Assembly: GCF_963678635.1 (NCBI RefSeq) | Contig: NC_087066.1 | Span: 16,737,275 to 16,801,274 of the forward strand | Direction: 5' to 3' | Source: Symsagittifera roscoffensis | Taxonomy: Eukaryota > Xenacoelomorpha > Acoela > Convolutidae | Length of the DNA: 64,000 bases | Shown: positions 48,860 to 60,060 of the stretch, in pieces | Position numbering within the stretch: position 1 is the first letter of the stretch | Layout: every line of letters begins with the position of its first letter | Notes under the pieces: generated by a model | What the model was told of the DNA's origin: nothing | The model's database searches: none | The model's input: only the letters and a program-made list of their open reading frames with translations | Program-made: the position numbers and the translations under genes

Positions 48860-50045
48860 CATCCTTGAATTGCCCCGCCAGTCTTTTTAGGTCACCCTGT
48901 CAGTTTCCTTACATCGCGCCCGCAATCTTTTCTTGAGTCTTGAGGCCAGTATTTTCCTAAATTGCGTCGCAAGTCTTTTATAAGCTGCGCCGCTTTTCTT
49001 TTCTTCAGTCGCATCGCCAAAGTAATTTTTGGTCATCACGTCAGTTTTTTTTTCATGTTTCGTTGGCCATTTTTTTAAAAGTCACAATGATAGTTTTTTT
49101 CTTAAATCTTGCCCTGTAGCTTTTTAAGTCGCGCCGCCAATCTGTTTTTAGCCGCGCCGAATATTTCTATCGTAAGACACATCGCCAGTCTTTTCTTAAA
49201 TCGTAAAACCAATGTCTTCTTCCTTGTCGAGCTGCGGCTCAAAGTTTTAGCTTCAGTCGCGCCGCCAAAGAAATATCGTATATCGCGCCACCGTTAGTAT
49301 CTTAAGTCGCGCAGACAAACTGTTTTTAGGTCAACCTGTCAGTTTTCTTATGTCGATCCGGCAGTCTTTTCTTTGAATGACCCGACAGCACTTTTGTAAG
49401 ACGAGCCGCTAAGTTTTTCTAGGCCGCGACGCCACCCGGGTTGACCAAAACTTTTTATCATACAATTTCGAAACTTCTTGTCATACAATTTCATAAGATT
49501 CCATACGTACAGAAAAATATATGAAATCTTTATGAAAAGCATTTTTCCATATATGAAAATTGTATGATAGGTGTTTTTCCATAAACCAAAAATGTTGTTT
49601 TTGTTTCTAAATTTAATCTCCGAAAAAATTTGGGTTGTAATTGTAACCGAACTAATTGACAAAGACCTTGGTTTACTCAAAGCACCAAAGTTAGGACGGT
49701 CATGCATTTTCAATGCATAGATAATGACCTGAATTGTCTTGCAGCTGTTTTTCACAAATCATATAACAAAAGTAACAAACTTTTAAAATTTGGCAAAATT
49801 TTTCAACAATGATTATTTTTGGAGGTCAACCCAGGCAATCTTTTCGTATGTCACGACGCCATCGTTTTTTTCTTTGCAGCGCCGCGGCTCATAGTTTGTT
49901 GTCAAGTCGCTACGGCAAAGTATTTTTTTCTTAGTCGCGACGCGGCTTTAAGTTTTTTTCTAATTCGCTCTGCCAAGTATTTTTTGTAGAACGCGCCGCC
50001 AGTTTTTCGTTGAGTCCCACCGCCAACGAGTTTTTTTTTGTGGGT
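48860..50045. repeat. Degenerate minisatellite of GTCGCGCCGCC units, split by a MITE
   Basis: Units of roughly 35-45 bp combine a T-rich stretch (TTTTCTTAA) with GTCGCGCCGCCAGTC or variants. They run from about 48860 to 49434 and continue from 49836 to 50045. The element 49435-49835 interrupts the array. G/C-rich words in a T-rich context make it stand out from its surroundings. Confidence 0.75.
49435..49835. mobile_element. MITE with CCCGGGTTGACC ends, copy 2
   Basis: It begins CCCGGGTTGACC and ends GGTCAACCCAGG. It shares the TTGTATGA...CATACAA words with copy 1 (23138-23445) and is about 90 bp longer. It is inserted in the minisatellite. Confidence 0.8.
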
Positions 50046-50049
50046 CGGG

Positions 50050-50265
50050 TTTTGTATAATCGATCATAATGGTTTATTTGATATAAAAAAAGTTAGGATT
50101 ATAATTAATTTTGATGGATTATAATCGGTTATGATTAATTTTAACGGATTTTATTGATATAAAAATTATTAGGATCATAATCCATTTTTAATGGGTTCTA
50201 ATTGATTAGTTTTCTAATTTAATGTGTACTTACTTTAAAAGGACAATATAATTGATTATTATCCA
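50050..50265. repeat. Second GATTATAATC-type array
   Basis: Degenerate GATTATAATCGGTTATGATT-like copies, as in 16670-17590. Confidence 0.7.
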
Positions 50266-50269
50266 TGAA

Positions 50270-53200
50270 ACTCCCGTGCGGGCGACTTATTAAAAAAAAG
50301 TTGCCAGAGAAAAGACACATTTCTAATAAAATATAAGCTTTTAAGGTTATAAAGTATGCATTTCTAAACTATATCACATAAATTGTAATATGCAACTGAG
50401 AAAAACTACAAGTTTGATTGTATTTTTTTAATTTGAAACACTAAACACCTATACGTATGCTTTCTATTTTTGTGCAATTTTTGTTCTAATCTTGCTACAT
50501 GGTATATGGCTTTTAACAAGTTTATCGATCGGATAACGTCTCATATTTTGAAGCAATTCTGACCTCGAAGCTGAAACTAATTAAAAACAGTTATTTTTCT
50601 GTTTCGCGTTTGCCTTTTTTGTCGGCATTTCACGTGTTTTTCTTTTTTTTTTGAAAAATTGCATGTCAGGTCCCTGATGAATGATTTTTTTTTCAGTATT
50701 TTCTTAAAGTTAGGCAAAAGATAAAAAAGCGCAATCTTGTTGCAATGATTTTTTGGCAGTTTATTGCAGTTGTGACGACTTGATTAATCTCAACTCTACT
50801 CACTGTCTTAAATCGTTGGTTTTACGATTTAAGAAAAGACTGGCGATGTGTCTTACTCACTGTCTAAAAATATTTTTCTTAAGTAAGCACATAATTTTAA
50901 ATTAAGCACTCAGTCAAGTAAAATTTCTTGTATCAGGACAAAGCCTTGAATGCTCGACTGTTTGTAAAGGTGCCTGGCATTCCTCCACATCCAATGTTAA
51001 CTATAAACTGATGAGTTTGTTACAATTGAAATCAATTACCCTGGATTCCTTTTTTAATTTTTTTTATCCTAGTGGAAGACATATTTTTTTACTCGCAGAC
51101 AGTTTTTTACTCATGCTGCATAACATATGCTTCATTATTCCAATAATTTTTCCAAGTGTTATCGGATTGCTAATCTTGCCAGACATCTTTTAGGAAATCT
51201 TGCTGGAAAACACATTACTCTTGCTTTATTCTTACTAGGTTCTTGCGACATTTGCTTTCATTTCGCAAAATTTTTGCACGATTTGCATTCTTTGCTTGAA
51301 CAAAACATAACTTGCATTCTAATACCAATTTTTGTATGTTTTTTGCAGTTTCTGCTTTTTTTTTGTTTCTGTTATGTTCAGTGCTTTTTGAAGATTGTGC
51401 TAGTCTCTAGCAGATACTCAGTGAAGTCTGACAGATACTCAGTGAAGTCTAACAGCAGAGGTTGCTATACTTGTATAAGACCTTGTTATACTTTTTTTCT
51501 TCAAAACTTCTGTTCAAAGCCATCGTACAGCATAATTTTTTGGCTAGCAGACAAACTTTTGTTTATTGTCTGCATAACTCGTACTTCCTCAATTTGACAA
51601 ATTTTTGTCTGCATAATTCGTGCTTCCTCAATTTGTCTCAATTAGAGCTTAAGTTCAAAATTGAAGCTAAAACCGAACACTGGGAATGTAAATTCCGATC
51701 TAGTTTTATGTAAAAGTCCAATTATATGATTTCAAACGAAACCTCAAGATTAAAAAATAGACTAAATTATTTCAACTGAACTTTTCGAACTTAATTCTTT
51801 TTTTTATAACTCAAATTTAAGGTTTTGACTATTCTTCATTGGGTTTTGTATCAAACTTTCCCTTTTCAAAACTCCGATTGTTGCTGAAAAAAATGAACGA
51901 AACAGTTCCTTGTCTTTTGAATGTGTGATAATTTCTCTCTCGGTTTCATCGGTGAGACTCTAGATAGAAATAATCGTGTTAAGTTCAAGGACAATTGAAG
52001 ATAAATCTAGAAAAAGATGAGAAAATAGCAGATAAATTGACATTACAATGAAGAATTAAGTTGTGTGATGGGTGAAACAATAGCAGTAATTAGTTTAGGT
52101 TACTCTTAAATCGCATACATGACCTATTTTCTTTTTTAGTTGAAAAATGGAAAAAATTGAGTACTTTGAAATGAACGATAAATTAATGAAATTTAAAAAT
52201 ATTAAATAGTCTTTGGAACAAAGATGCGGCATATTAGATTACGGACCTCCTCAATAAAGATATTCTGTCTTGTAGCTTTTAGAGTTCCACAGGTTTCAGA
52301 GTTATACTTAGAGTTGTATTCGACAGAATTCAACAGGTTTTCAATTTTGTTTTCCGATATTTCAATTTTGTTTTCCGATATTCTGTGTTGTCCTACTTTG
52401 AGTAGGGGTTAGAGAGTAGCTCATTAGGGAGCATTTCCCGTGTCTCATAGTGATTCCTAACTTTATAAATTTCACCTTGGTTTTAGCATAAGTTTTCTCC
52501 TTTTTTTTCAGTTATATAGTAGCTTCCTATATAGCAGTTATATAGCAGTATATTCCTCGTCTGTCATCTTGGTCTGTTCTCCGGCTTCCACTTTTTACTT
52601 CGGGATCAAGTCTAAATCTAACCTTTTGTCTATTTTTTTATTTTAGTGGTTCTGAATTACTGGAAAGAAAACAACTAGAAACAAAAATAGATAGAGGCTC
52701 CATTTTTAACTTCTCATATATTGGATTTTAGATCTAAAAAATCTAGATTTTTTGGAAGTTTAATCGACTCTTTTTTTTAGATTACGAACTTGAAGCAATG
52801 CTCATAAAAATGAAATATTAAACAAAAATTTCGAAATCATTAGAAGACCATAAAACTTTTAAAATTTTTGAAAAATTAAAAAAAAAAAATCTTGTGTAGT
52901 TTTTGTCGCTACCACTGTTAACTATAGACCTCTTTTGATGCAATATTAATTTTGAAAATTGAAGCGACAAAAATAGTATTATCCGCAATCAAACCTGGTA
53001 GGTTAAAACTGCAAGATGAAATGTTTTTTAACTTCGGATTTTTGGTTGCCTTCTTTGAGGTCAAGGAACTGATTTTTTACGATTTGTTTTTCCAGAAATA
53101 ATGGGGGTTCATAAGCACACACGAAAATGAGACTTAGAATTTTTGTTTTATGATTGAATACAGTAATGAGACACAGAAGTTGAAGAAAGTTTTTTTGTAT

Positions 53201-54007
53201 ATAAATGGTTAATTATTCGATGTAGGGAAAACTTTTATGAGCTTGCCTTCATACCAAAAACTCCTCATTAGTACAAATTTCAAATTTTGCAATTTTTTTT
53301 GTAAGATCAGCATTCTTGATTGGAACCAAGCAAGCAGTACAGAGCATGATGCATTACCAAATTAACAATTTCTTTTCAAGCAAAAATGTAGATAAAACAA
53401 TAAACTTTCTAAAACAAACCTCAAAAATTCTTGTACCTCTAGTTCAAAAACTATGCATTCTATTTGGCACAAAATAACAAATCTGCTTATAATAAATCGC
53501 AAAAAAGTTTCATGATGGAGTTTTTTGTATTACAGATTTTGAAAGAGGTGACAGAGTATTTGTGCTGGTTGTAGGTCTTTTATAGAAAAACAATGTCGTT
53601 TTAAAAGTCAGTTTTGACGTACAATCTGATTTACCATCTGAATAACTAAAATACAAAATGTAGAAAAATAGGTTGATCATTTTCTCAGATAGAAAATTTT
53701 GTTTTACTTTTACACGTAGCATAGGCGATGAATACTTCAGTCACTGGGCATTTGGCTTTTAAAAACTGATTAAGAGTCAAAACTTTTCATTTAAGTTTAG
53801 AACACCTTTTCAGCAAAAAATTATTTTAATACACTTAAATGTTTTTTTTCAATTATTTAAAGAGTGGTGTTCCCATGAGCTTGAACAACAATTTTTGATC
53901 CTGATTTGATGGGAGCTTGAACAACAACAGTCCGAGACAAAACAGTCCGAAAAACAGTACCGAATAATAATTTTTTTAGCAAGAATAGTTTTTTGTTACA
54001 CAAACAT
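50270..54007. other. No supported gene; short duplications
   Basis: T-rich DNA. Small duplications include CAGATACTCAGTGAAGTC (51414 and 51433), a unit of about 42 bp with GTCTGCATAA at 51570-51640, and TTCAATTTTGTTTTCCGATA (52338 and 52359). The long + strand open frames near 51000-51700 look like composition effects. A hairpin-end scrap of the dispersed repeat lies at 50926-50970. Confidence 0.4.
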
Positions 54008-54694
54008 AAACAAGACTGCTCATATCAGGGCGAAGCCCTGAATGTTCCGACTGCCTTTTAAGGTCTGTGGAGCAGTAATCACAAAAAAAAATTATTTGAA
54101 ACCCTGAAGGGTGTACGGCTGATTAAGACGTAACTATGCACCTATTATTCCATCAGTACTACGAAGATATCGTGTGAGAGTGAGTGTTTAAATTATTTGC
54201 AGAAAAACATCTGACCAAAAATTGTTCTTTAGAATGGAGTTAAACAGCAAACAAAGTAATAAAATTTTAATAGAAGTGAAATGAATTTTTTTAAAATCCA
54301 AATCTGAGATTTTTTGGGAAAATCATCACCCCACACATCAAATAAAATTTAAAGTGATAGACTTTGCCGCTAGTTACAAAAAATTAATGGCAAAAAAGCT
54401 TCCTTCTACCAATTTGGAACGATTTCTAAGACGGATTAAATTTCCGCTCATGCGTTAATAGAGCGAAAGATATCGCGCGTTTTTAATTTATCCAAACTGG
54501 CCAAAATGGCAATCTTTAAACACCCATAACTTTACAAAAAATAATCACAGAGGAAATATCTTTCCGAATTTAAGCTCAAGAAAACAATCCCTTTGAATGA
54601 TTTTTAAAAAATTCTGTCAAAAATGGCTAGCTAAAAGTCCAAATTTGTCTAGAGAAAAAACCCACCCGAGCACAAATATTCCGTTACTTTCGTT
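54008..54694 (-). mobile_element. Dispersed repeat, full-length - copy
   Basis: It runs from AACAAGACTGCTCATATCAGG (54008) with the hairpin AGGGCGAAGCCCT, through the GCGTTAATAGAGCG core, to CCGTTACTTTCG (54694). It is the best-preserved reverse copy of the family described at 18891-19462. Confidence 0.8.
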
Positions 54695-54950
54695 AGGATC
54701 AACAACAAAAAAGTGACCACCGCAGCCGCGCCAATGTCTTGCGAGTTTGCCAACAGAGGGTGGGGCTTAATACAAAATTTATGGCCGGTTTTCGCCGCTA
54801 AACGGCGACGAGCGCGCAGCGCGCCCACCGGCGACCTCAAACCGGACTGTTTTTTTCCCCTTTATTACATCAGGTTTTGGACTATTTTGTATTGGAATGT
54901 TTTGTGTGCGACTGTTTTGTATATGAGTAGTATGCATATAGTGCGTTAGG
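54695..54950. other. G/C-rich island with inverted GACTGTTTTGTA words
   Basis: 54715-54845 is far richer in G and C than its surroundings and contains a GAGCGCGCAGCGCGCCC palindrome. It is followed by three spaced copies of GACTGTTTTGTA-like words. The inverse words (CAGTCCGAGACAAAACAGTCC) lie at 53930-53950, on the other side of the dispersed repeat, so the two could be the ends of an unrecognised element. Confidence 0.5.
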
Positions 54951-55145
54951 ATCGGGGGGGGGGGGGGGTTGTCATACATGGATGACCATTAGGTATAAAT
55001 CATAATGGTCACCATGTATTAAATGATCAGCAATGGTCACCATGTAATAATCCTAATTGTCACCATGTATAATTTTATACCTAATGGTCACTATGTAATA
55101 ATCCTAATTGTCACCATGTATAATTTTATACCTAATAGTCCTTTT
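54951..55145. repeat. Poly-G run and ~51-bp tandem repeats near the Maverick border
   Basis: A poly-G run at 54955-54968 is followed by two 51-bp direct units (55031-55081 and 55082-55131) with TGGTCACCATGTAATAATCC and TTGTCACCATGTATAATTTT. An inverted partial unit lies at 54983-54998. They could be subterminal repeats of the Maverick, but the other end is outside the window. Confidence 0.6.
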
Positions 55146-56084
55146 GTAAAACTTCGGTATATTATTGAGTATTCCCACTGAACGTTGTGGAAACGGGAAT
55201 GGAATTAAGTTTTGGTCGGTGCATGTTTTCTCTTCTAAAGTTTGGGGGTATTGGTTTGTTTACATGTAAAATGACGTTTTATACCTATTATATGCGACCA
55301 AACTATATGGTATATAGGAAAGCACAAAATTTTGGCAGCGTAGCTTAACTGTTGTCTGCGGTGAACGATTTCCTTCAAAAATGCATGTTTTATTGCTGAA
55401 TCTCGAAGAAAGGAAAATTCGTCAACTGCGGCGGCCGCCACCTCTATTTAGGCAAAAATCGATTTGACCAAAATAAGAATGAAAAATTACTTTAAGCCAA
55501 ATGAAGCTAAAAAATAAGGAAAAATTACGAAACACTGAAAACTCTAAAATAATGAAATCGGCTTGAAAATTTCGACATTTCCATTTTCCGTGTCTACAGG
55601 AGACTGAAAAATAAACGTCTGAAATCTATGACAAAAGCTTTGATTTTATAGAAAGATTGAAAGAGCTAAAAGGTTGAAGTGGCTAAAGATCTTGAAAAAC
55701 GAGAACACTGATGAAAGCCAAAACGCCCATTAATTTTGCTGCAACCATTTCTAAGACTTGTACCTAACTTGTTACTATAAAATTGAAGTGGAACAAAATT
55801 TCTTGGGGTCCGAGTAGAGGAAAACGCATGGCGCTCGACTCTCAGCCGAAAGGCGGCGTTTCAAAACCCGTCCGGAAATTGTACTGAAAGGAGGCAACAG
55901 TTGCTGGTATGGTGATATCCCCCCATAGATCGATTTTGTACTTTTTTTCTCACTTTGATAAAAAGCTTAACTTCTCGAATTAGTGCTATTCAGTTAACAA
56001 TTGGGTAAAATTTCAATTACTAAAAGAATGTATTGTTCAAAATTAAATTGTAAAACGTATAAATCAACTATATTAAATGGTTAG
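55146..56084. other. Non-coding 3' side of the Maverick
   Basis: No gene is recognised between the tandem repeats and the protease stop. The Maverick terminal inverted repeat should lie in or near this stretch, but its border cannot be set without the far end. Confidence 0.4.
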
Positions 56085-56531
56085 TTAATGGGTAAGCATG
56101 TGAGTTAGGAAACGTTTCAAAACATGATCAGTTATGTAAACAAAATCAGAAGCATCACCATTAAAGTTTTTATCAAAAATCAAATGTGCAATATAAATAC
56201 AAAAAGAACCGCACATGGTAGAGTTCGAATCTTGCATGGGAAAGTTTGTCATCAATTCAGTCACCTGATGAAAATTCTCGTTCAATCGTTTATACAGATT
56301 GGTGTACTGCCAAAGAGGAAGACCGAGAGGATCAGCGAAGTATAAAACATTTCTTCTGTTGCATATCACAATCCAATGTGTCCCCGGAGAATCTGATTTT
56401 GAAGTGTTCATAATCATAAAGATATTGTTTGGGATGCGAGGTGGGAAATTGTCGGCTGCAAATACTCCAAAAAACTTATATTTCAGATGTTTACAATTCT
56501 GAATGAGGTCCTGCAACTGGGTTTCATCCAT
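56085..56531 (-). CDS. PRO: Maverick/Polinton adenain-like cysteine protease
   Basis: 148 codons from ATG 56529-56531, which follows the capsid-gene stop by two bases. The catalytic residues of adenovirus protease are visible in order: His52 (GTHW), Asp67 (FADPLG, in place of the Glu), Gln100 and Cys107 (STMCGSF). The Gln-to-Cys distance is seven, as in adenain. The family matures capsid proteins in adenoviruses and is a core gene of Mavericks. The frame is intact, and it is the last gene of the - strand series. Upstream in-frame codons exist, but the ATG placed right after the capsid gene is the natural start. Confidence 0.9.
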   Translation of the reverse strand: MDETQLQDLIQNCKHLKYKFFGVFAADNFPPRIPNNIFMIMNTSKSDSPGTHWIVICNRRNVLYFADPLGLPLWQYTNLYKRLNENFHQVTELMTNFPMQDSNSTMCGSFCIYIAHLIFDKNFNGDASDFVYITDHVLKRFLTHMLTH

Positions 56532-56533
56532 TT

Positions 56534-57841
56534 TCAGACTGTCGAAATGGGAAGGACGTTCTTTGTAAATTTGCGGTCGGAGGTAATAAATACATTGGAT
56601 GAGCGTATACCCCAAACAAAAATTTCCAGGTTTGCTGTCAAAGCATTTGAGAATTGAAGATCGAGTGAAACTGAGCAGTTAGTAAGTTCTGGATGCAAGA
56701 AGTCATGAGCTGCCTGCTGTGTGCTAGTGAGATCAAAACACATAATAAAGTGCTGTTGGTAGTTATCCAGAGTGATTCCCAGCCCGCAGTGCAACAAACC
56801 CAGCGCTGATATTGTGTTGAAGAAGAGACGTTTATGATCTTGTGTACTGATTGGTGCACTTGCTATTGGTAAACCATTTCGTCTCAAAGTAACTTGCTCC
56901 AATCCAAATTTTTGATAATGAAAAGGATTCGCTCGGTTTGTTCCTAGAAATGCATTATTTGTGTTCAATGCTATGTTAATTTGTCTCACCGGTTCACGAG
57001 CAAAAATATCTTCCTGTTGCCAGCTGCGCTGACCAGCTGTTGCAAGAAATGTTTTTGTAATTTCTTCTTGATATGGGTAGTTCGCAGGAGTTTTGAGCAA
57101 AGTTGATTCAATGGCAGAGAGCACATGGTCGGTCACAGTCATTTTTCTAACATATAGGTTCGCTTCGAATATTTGCAGCTTGTAATGCTTGGCAGCATCT
57201 TCAGATATGATGAGAAAGTCATCATGAGAACGTCTGTAGGAAAGTCTGAGGGTAACACCGCTCAACAAATGCTTGTCACATGTGAAAAAATCAACTCCAG
57301 CGGGTCCATAGAACCAAATTTCCCTCGATTCACGGACCAGTTCTCGTTGAGATGTGAAATCAGCTGCATCCATTGCAGCGGGATTGTTTTCAAAACGATA
57401 TCCCTGACACTTAAGCCATGAGTCCTTGGCTCCTTTGCTGTTAGAAAATTCTGTTCCAATAAAGCTTTTATGCGCAAAATTACTATTGGCAATTGAGATT
57501 TTGAGTCCATTAGCAGAGAGGGTACAGTCAGAGAAAAGGGAATACAGGGAGTTGTTTACGAGGAACGGTGAATCAGACACAGTAGGATCAGTGTTGTCGT
57601 ATCGCAGATCAGCTCCATTTGATTGCGTTACTTTGCATCGTATTTCCAAATAAATTTTTTGCAGGTCAACAAAATTATTACGGTCACCGGTGATTTCAAA
57701 TTCAAGCATTGGTCCATTAGGTGAATAGACAGGTCCAATTTTTTGATCAAAAGCGTTTTCAAAAGTAATCAAAAGAGGTTGTTTTTCAAACAAATCCAGA
57801 GAGCTATGGGTAGCTTCATTGGGTAACAAATTAGTGATCAT
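56534..57841 (-). CDS. Maverick/Polinton major capsid protein candidate
   Basis: 435 codons, intact, starting MITNLLPNEA. The N-terminal GPMLEFEITGDRNNFVDLQK and the following LEIRCKV segment are strongly conserved in a protein family annotated in many invertebrates as F54H12.2-like and found in Maverick elements. It sits between the core-protein gene (11-bp overlap) and the protease, the place of the structural genes. The length suits a compact double jelly-roll capsid protein, but I infer the fold from family and position and cannot see it in the sequence. It could alternatively be the smaller jelly-roll partner. Confidence 0.75.
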   Translation of the reverse strand: MITNLLPNEATHSSLDLFEKQPLLITFENAFDQKIGPVYSPNGPMLEFEITGDRNNFVDLQKIYLEIRCKVTQSNGADLRYDNTDPTVSDSPFLVNNSLYSLFSDCTLSANGLKISIANSNFAHKSFIGTEFSNSKGAKDSWLKCQGYRFENNPAAMDAADFTSQRELVRESREIWFYGPAGVDFFTCDKHLLSGVTLRLSYRRSHDDFLIISEDAAKHYKLQIFEANLYVRKMTVTDHVLSAIESTLLKTPANYPYQEEITKTFLATAGQRSWQQEDIFAREPVRQINIALNTNNAFLGTNRANPFHYQKFGLEQVTLRRNGLPIASAPISTQDHKRLFFNTISALGLLHCGLGITLDNYQQHFIMCFDLTSTQQAAHDFLHPELTNCSVSLDLQFSNALTANLEIFVWGIRSSNVFITSDRKFTKNVLPISTV

Positions 57842-58253
57842 TTTTTATGTTTGAGAAAAAATCTGCTCGACTTCTCACTGGTCTGGTTTTTCTTCGAATG
57901 GTTGTTTTTCTTTTTCGAGCTCCTACTGACCTTCTTCTTCGTAATCCATTCATTGGTGTCTTTCGACGGCGACGTCTACCACCACCGAGTTGTTTTCTTG
58001 CAGTTTTTGTGACAGTGTTTTTCAATGCTTGTTTAGGAGACTTCTTTTTCATAGCGACATCAATTAGTTCTGGCGCTGCACTCATCAAAAAATCTCTGCC
58101 CAGTTTTTTCGCAGCCGGTAGAATAACCCGTCGTGCAAACGGTGTAGCAACACGACCAATACCAGCAGCCAAAGCGCCAAATCCACTGCCGCGTTGTCGG
58201 TAGTGTCCAGAGAAATGAGGAAGTGAAGCTTGCTTTGCATAATATTGTTCCAT
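57831..58253 (-). CDS. Maverick basic core/minor virion protein
   Basis: 140 codons, intact. The N-terminal part is RQRGSGFGALAAGIGRVATP, followed by an amphipathic segment (FARRVILPAAKKLGRDFL). The C-terminal half is highly basic with runs of Arg and Lys (GGGRRRRRK, RRRRS). This layout resembles the adenovirus pVI/pX type of membrane-active and DNA-condensing virion proteins reported in Mavericks and adintoviruses. It lies between the minor capsid and major capsid genes and overlaps the latter by 11 bp. Function is inferred from composition and position. Confidence 0.7.
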   Translation of the reverse strand: MEQYYAKQASLPHFSGHYRQRGSGFGALAAGIGRVATPFARRVILPAAKKLGRDFLMSAAPELIDVAMKKKSPKQALKNTVTKTARKQLGGGRRRRRKTPMNGLRRRRSVGARKRKTTIRRKTRPVRSRADFFSNIKNDH

Positions 58254-58296
58254 TGGTTTTCAATCAAAGCGCTTGAATTTTAGAGTCAACACAACT

Positions 58297-59109
58297 TTAC
58301 CAGTTCTTCACTAGTCTTCCAGTTTCTGTGCGCAACTGTACCGATATTGATTGTACAGATGAAGTGAATAATTTTTTGTAGTCTAAATTAGTGAAGTTTT
58401 TTCGATGATTAGGTTCAATGCTGCAGGCACTACCGTTTTTGATGCGTCTATTTGAATCAATGACGCGTAACAATGGGGCCTTTGCATCACCAACAGTTTG
58501 GTATTGAATAATGTCAATATAGACAAAAATTAGACTTGTCCCACTTGATAAGTCATATGGGAAATGAGATTCGTACAGTTCGTTTCCCTCATAAGGTGCA
58601 TCGAAGGAGGGTATCATTTTGTAACCAATGTGATATTCACCGTTCTCATCAAGCTTTGCATTGTAGCCTAACAGACTGGGTATTTGGGGACTTGGGAATG
58701 AGATTCCTTCATTTGCGTTCATCCAAATGCTCATGCTATTCGTGATTTCTTGAGGACTTGCATCAAAATGAATTTTGTCTTTGAGTTTTGTTTTTATCTC
58801 ATTAATCAATTGTTCTATAAAAGTGTACTCTCCTGATTTGATAAAAACTTTTTCGCCATAGTAGGGTCTGGAAATTGTATTCCGATTGCCAGCGTTGGAT
58901 TTACTGGCTACTAATTCGGATGCTCTGAAGTACGTAAATTCCTCATCAGTAACATTATTTAATTTTGTGGGGAAAATTATTTCTGAGAGAGCAACTCTCC
59001 AATCTATTTCTTCTTTACAAAAATTTCTAAAACTGGCCAGAGTGTTGTCTGGGAAATAATCCATTGATGCTGTTGAAATCAAATGTACAGTAAACTCATC
59101 ACTGCCCAT
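58297..59109 (-). CDS. Maverick minor capsid/penton-like protein
   Basis: 270 codons from ATG 59107-59109 (MGSDEFTVHL). The start FTVHLISTASMDYFPDNTLA followed by WRVALSEIIFP is the signature N-terminus of a protein conserved across Mavericks and related invertebrate elements, regarded as the penton or minor jelly-roll capsid protein. The frame is intact. The initiation codon lies 12 bp after the integrase stop on the coding strand. An in-frame upstream TTG exists, but the ATG agrees with the family's N-terminus. Confidence 0.75.
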   Translation of the reverse strand: MGSDEFTVHLISTASMDYFPDNTLASFRNFCKEEIDWRVALSEIIFPTKLNNVTDEEFTYFRASELVASKSNAGNRNTISRPYYGEKVFIKSGEYTFIEQLINEIKTKLKDKIHFDASPQEITNSMSIWMNANEGISFPSPQIPSLLGYNAKLDENGEYHIGYKMIPSFDAPYEGNELYESHFPYDLSSGTSLIFVYIDIIQYQTVGDAKAPLLRVIDSNRRIKNGSACSIEPNHRKNFTNLDYKKLFTSSVQSISVQLRTETGRLVKNW

Positions 59110-59120
59110 TTTCGTTATAA

Positions 59121-60060
59121 TCAGCTTTGTTTCCAACTAAGTTCTTTTTCATAAAATTTTCCGCTGATTTCTTCCTTTTCCGCATCAATGAGACTGTATG
59201 TTGGAGGGTTTACAGTAGGAATGGCAACTATTTCAAAAACTTCGTCTGTAAAAATCTGCTTGTAACCTTTTCTAAAAGGCAAGTCAGTCTTCGCTATTCG
59301 CACATAGTCACCAACATAAAATTTTGGTTTCTGTACCAACTTCGATGAACTGTTTGCAATTAATGAAACTAAAGCAGGTACATATTTTCTTGTGACCTTG
59401 TTTGGAGCCAATTTTGTTACTCTATTAACGCGTGAGTTAATCTTTTGAACAAAACTTTTTAATTTTTCAATATAACTGTAAGTCCATTCAAACTCCAATT
59501 ATTTGTACATAATACTTTTCAGCGATCGAATGTTTCTTTCGGCAAACGCTGATTTTTTTTCACTGTGAGTATTGTGTTTGATGATTTCTCGTTTAGTACA
59601 TAATTTTTCGAACTCTCCTTTAAACTCGGTGCCTTTGTCAACCCAAACTTTTTTTGGTTGTTTTGTTTTGATCATTTTTTTGAAAGCTTCGGTTGTTTCC
59701 TTGGCATATTTGGTCTTCAGGGGTTCCACTCGTAAGTAGCGATAGAGACAATCGACAGCAACTAACAAATATCGTACCCCTCGGTTATATTTAGCCAATT
59801 TATCAACATAAGCCAAGTCAAGAGACCAAATTTCGTTGATATCGTTAACAATCACTTTTAGCCGAGGATATGTTTTACGAAACAATCCATACTTTGTATG
59901 TGATGATTGAGATCTCAGAAATTTTTAAACTTTTTTTGGTGAGAGTTGACTAGCATTTGTTAAATTTTTAACGCTACCAAATGCAGCTGGACCTTTCGTG
60001 TAGAGTAATTTGAGTTTCTTTTCTTCACTGATAGTAGGATTTCCATTCTTTTGTTGACGT
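59121..60060 (-). pseudogene. INT: Maverick retroviral-type integrase with two in-frame stops
   Basis: The gene reads in one frame from about 60055 to 59121. First comes a conserved N-terminal part (LLYTKGPAAFGSVKNL). A TAA at 59925-59927 follows, then the catalytic core with Asp in SLDLAYVD, Asp in VWVDKGTEF and Glu in SAFAERNIRS. A TAA at 59499-59501 comes just after KSIMYK, then the C-terminal domain (VGDYVRIAK, FYEKELSW). Both stops sit inside conserved sequence, so they are nonsense changes and not natural ends. Upstream, the frame meets the preceding gene through an apparent frameshift near 60045. The enzyme would insert the element into the host; as read it cannot be made in one piece. 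Confidence 0.85.

Noticed and set aside
51011-51713. Long + strand open frames of up to 156 codons rich in Phe, Leu and Cys
   Set aside because: They arise from T-rich composition and small duplications. There are no splice or domain signals, and frames overlap one another.
54649-54949. ORFs on both strands in the G/C-rich island
   Set aside because: Open on both strands because of composition and a palindrome, and one crosses into the dispersed repeat.
55825-55885. tRNA-like segment (GGCGCTCGACTCTCAG with TTCAAAACCC)
   Set aside because: It has A- and B-box-like words, but the acceptor, anticodon and T stems do not pair, so at most it is a degraded relic.
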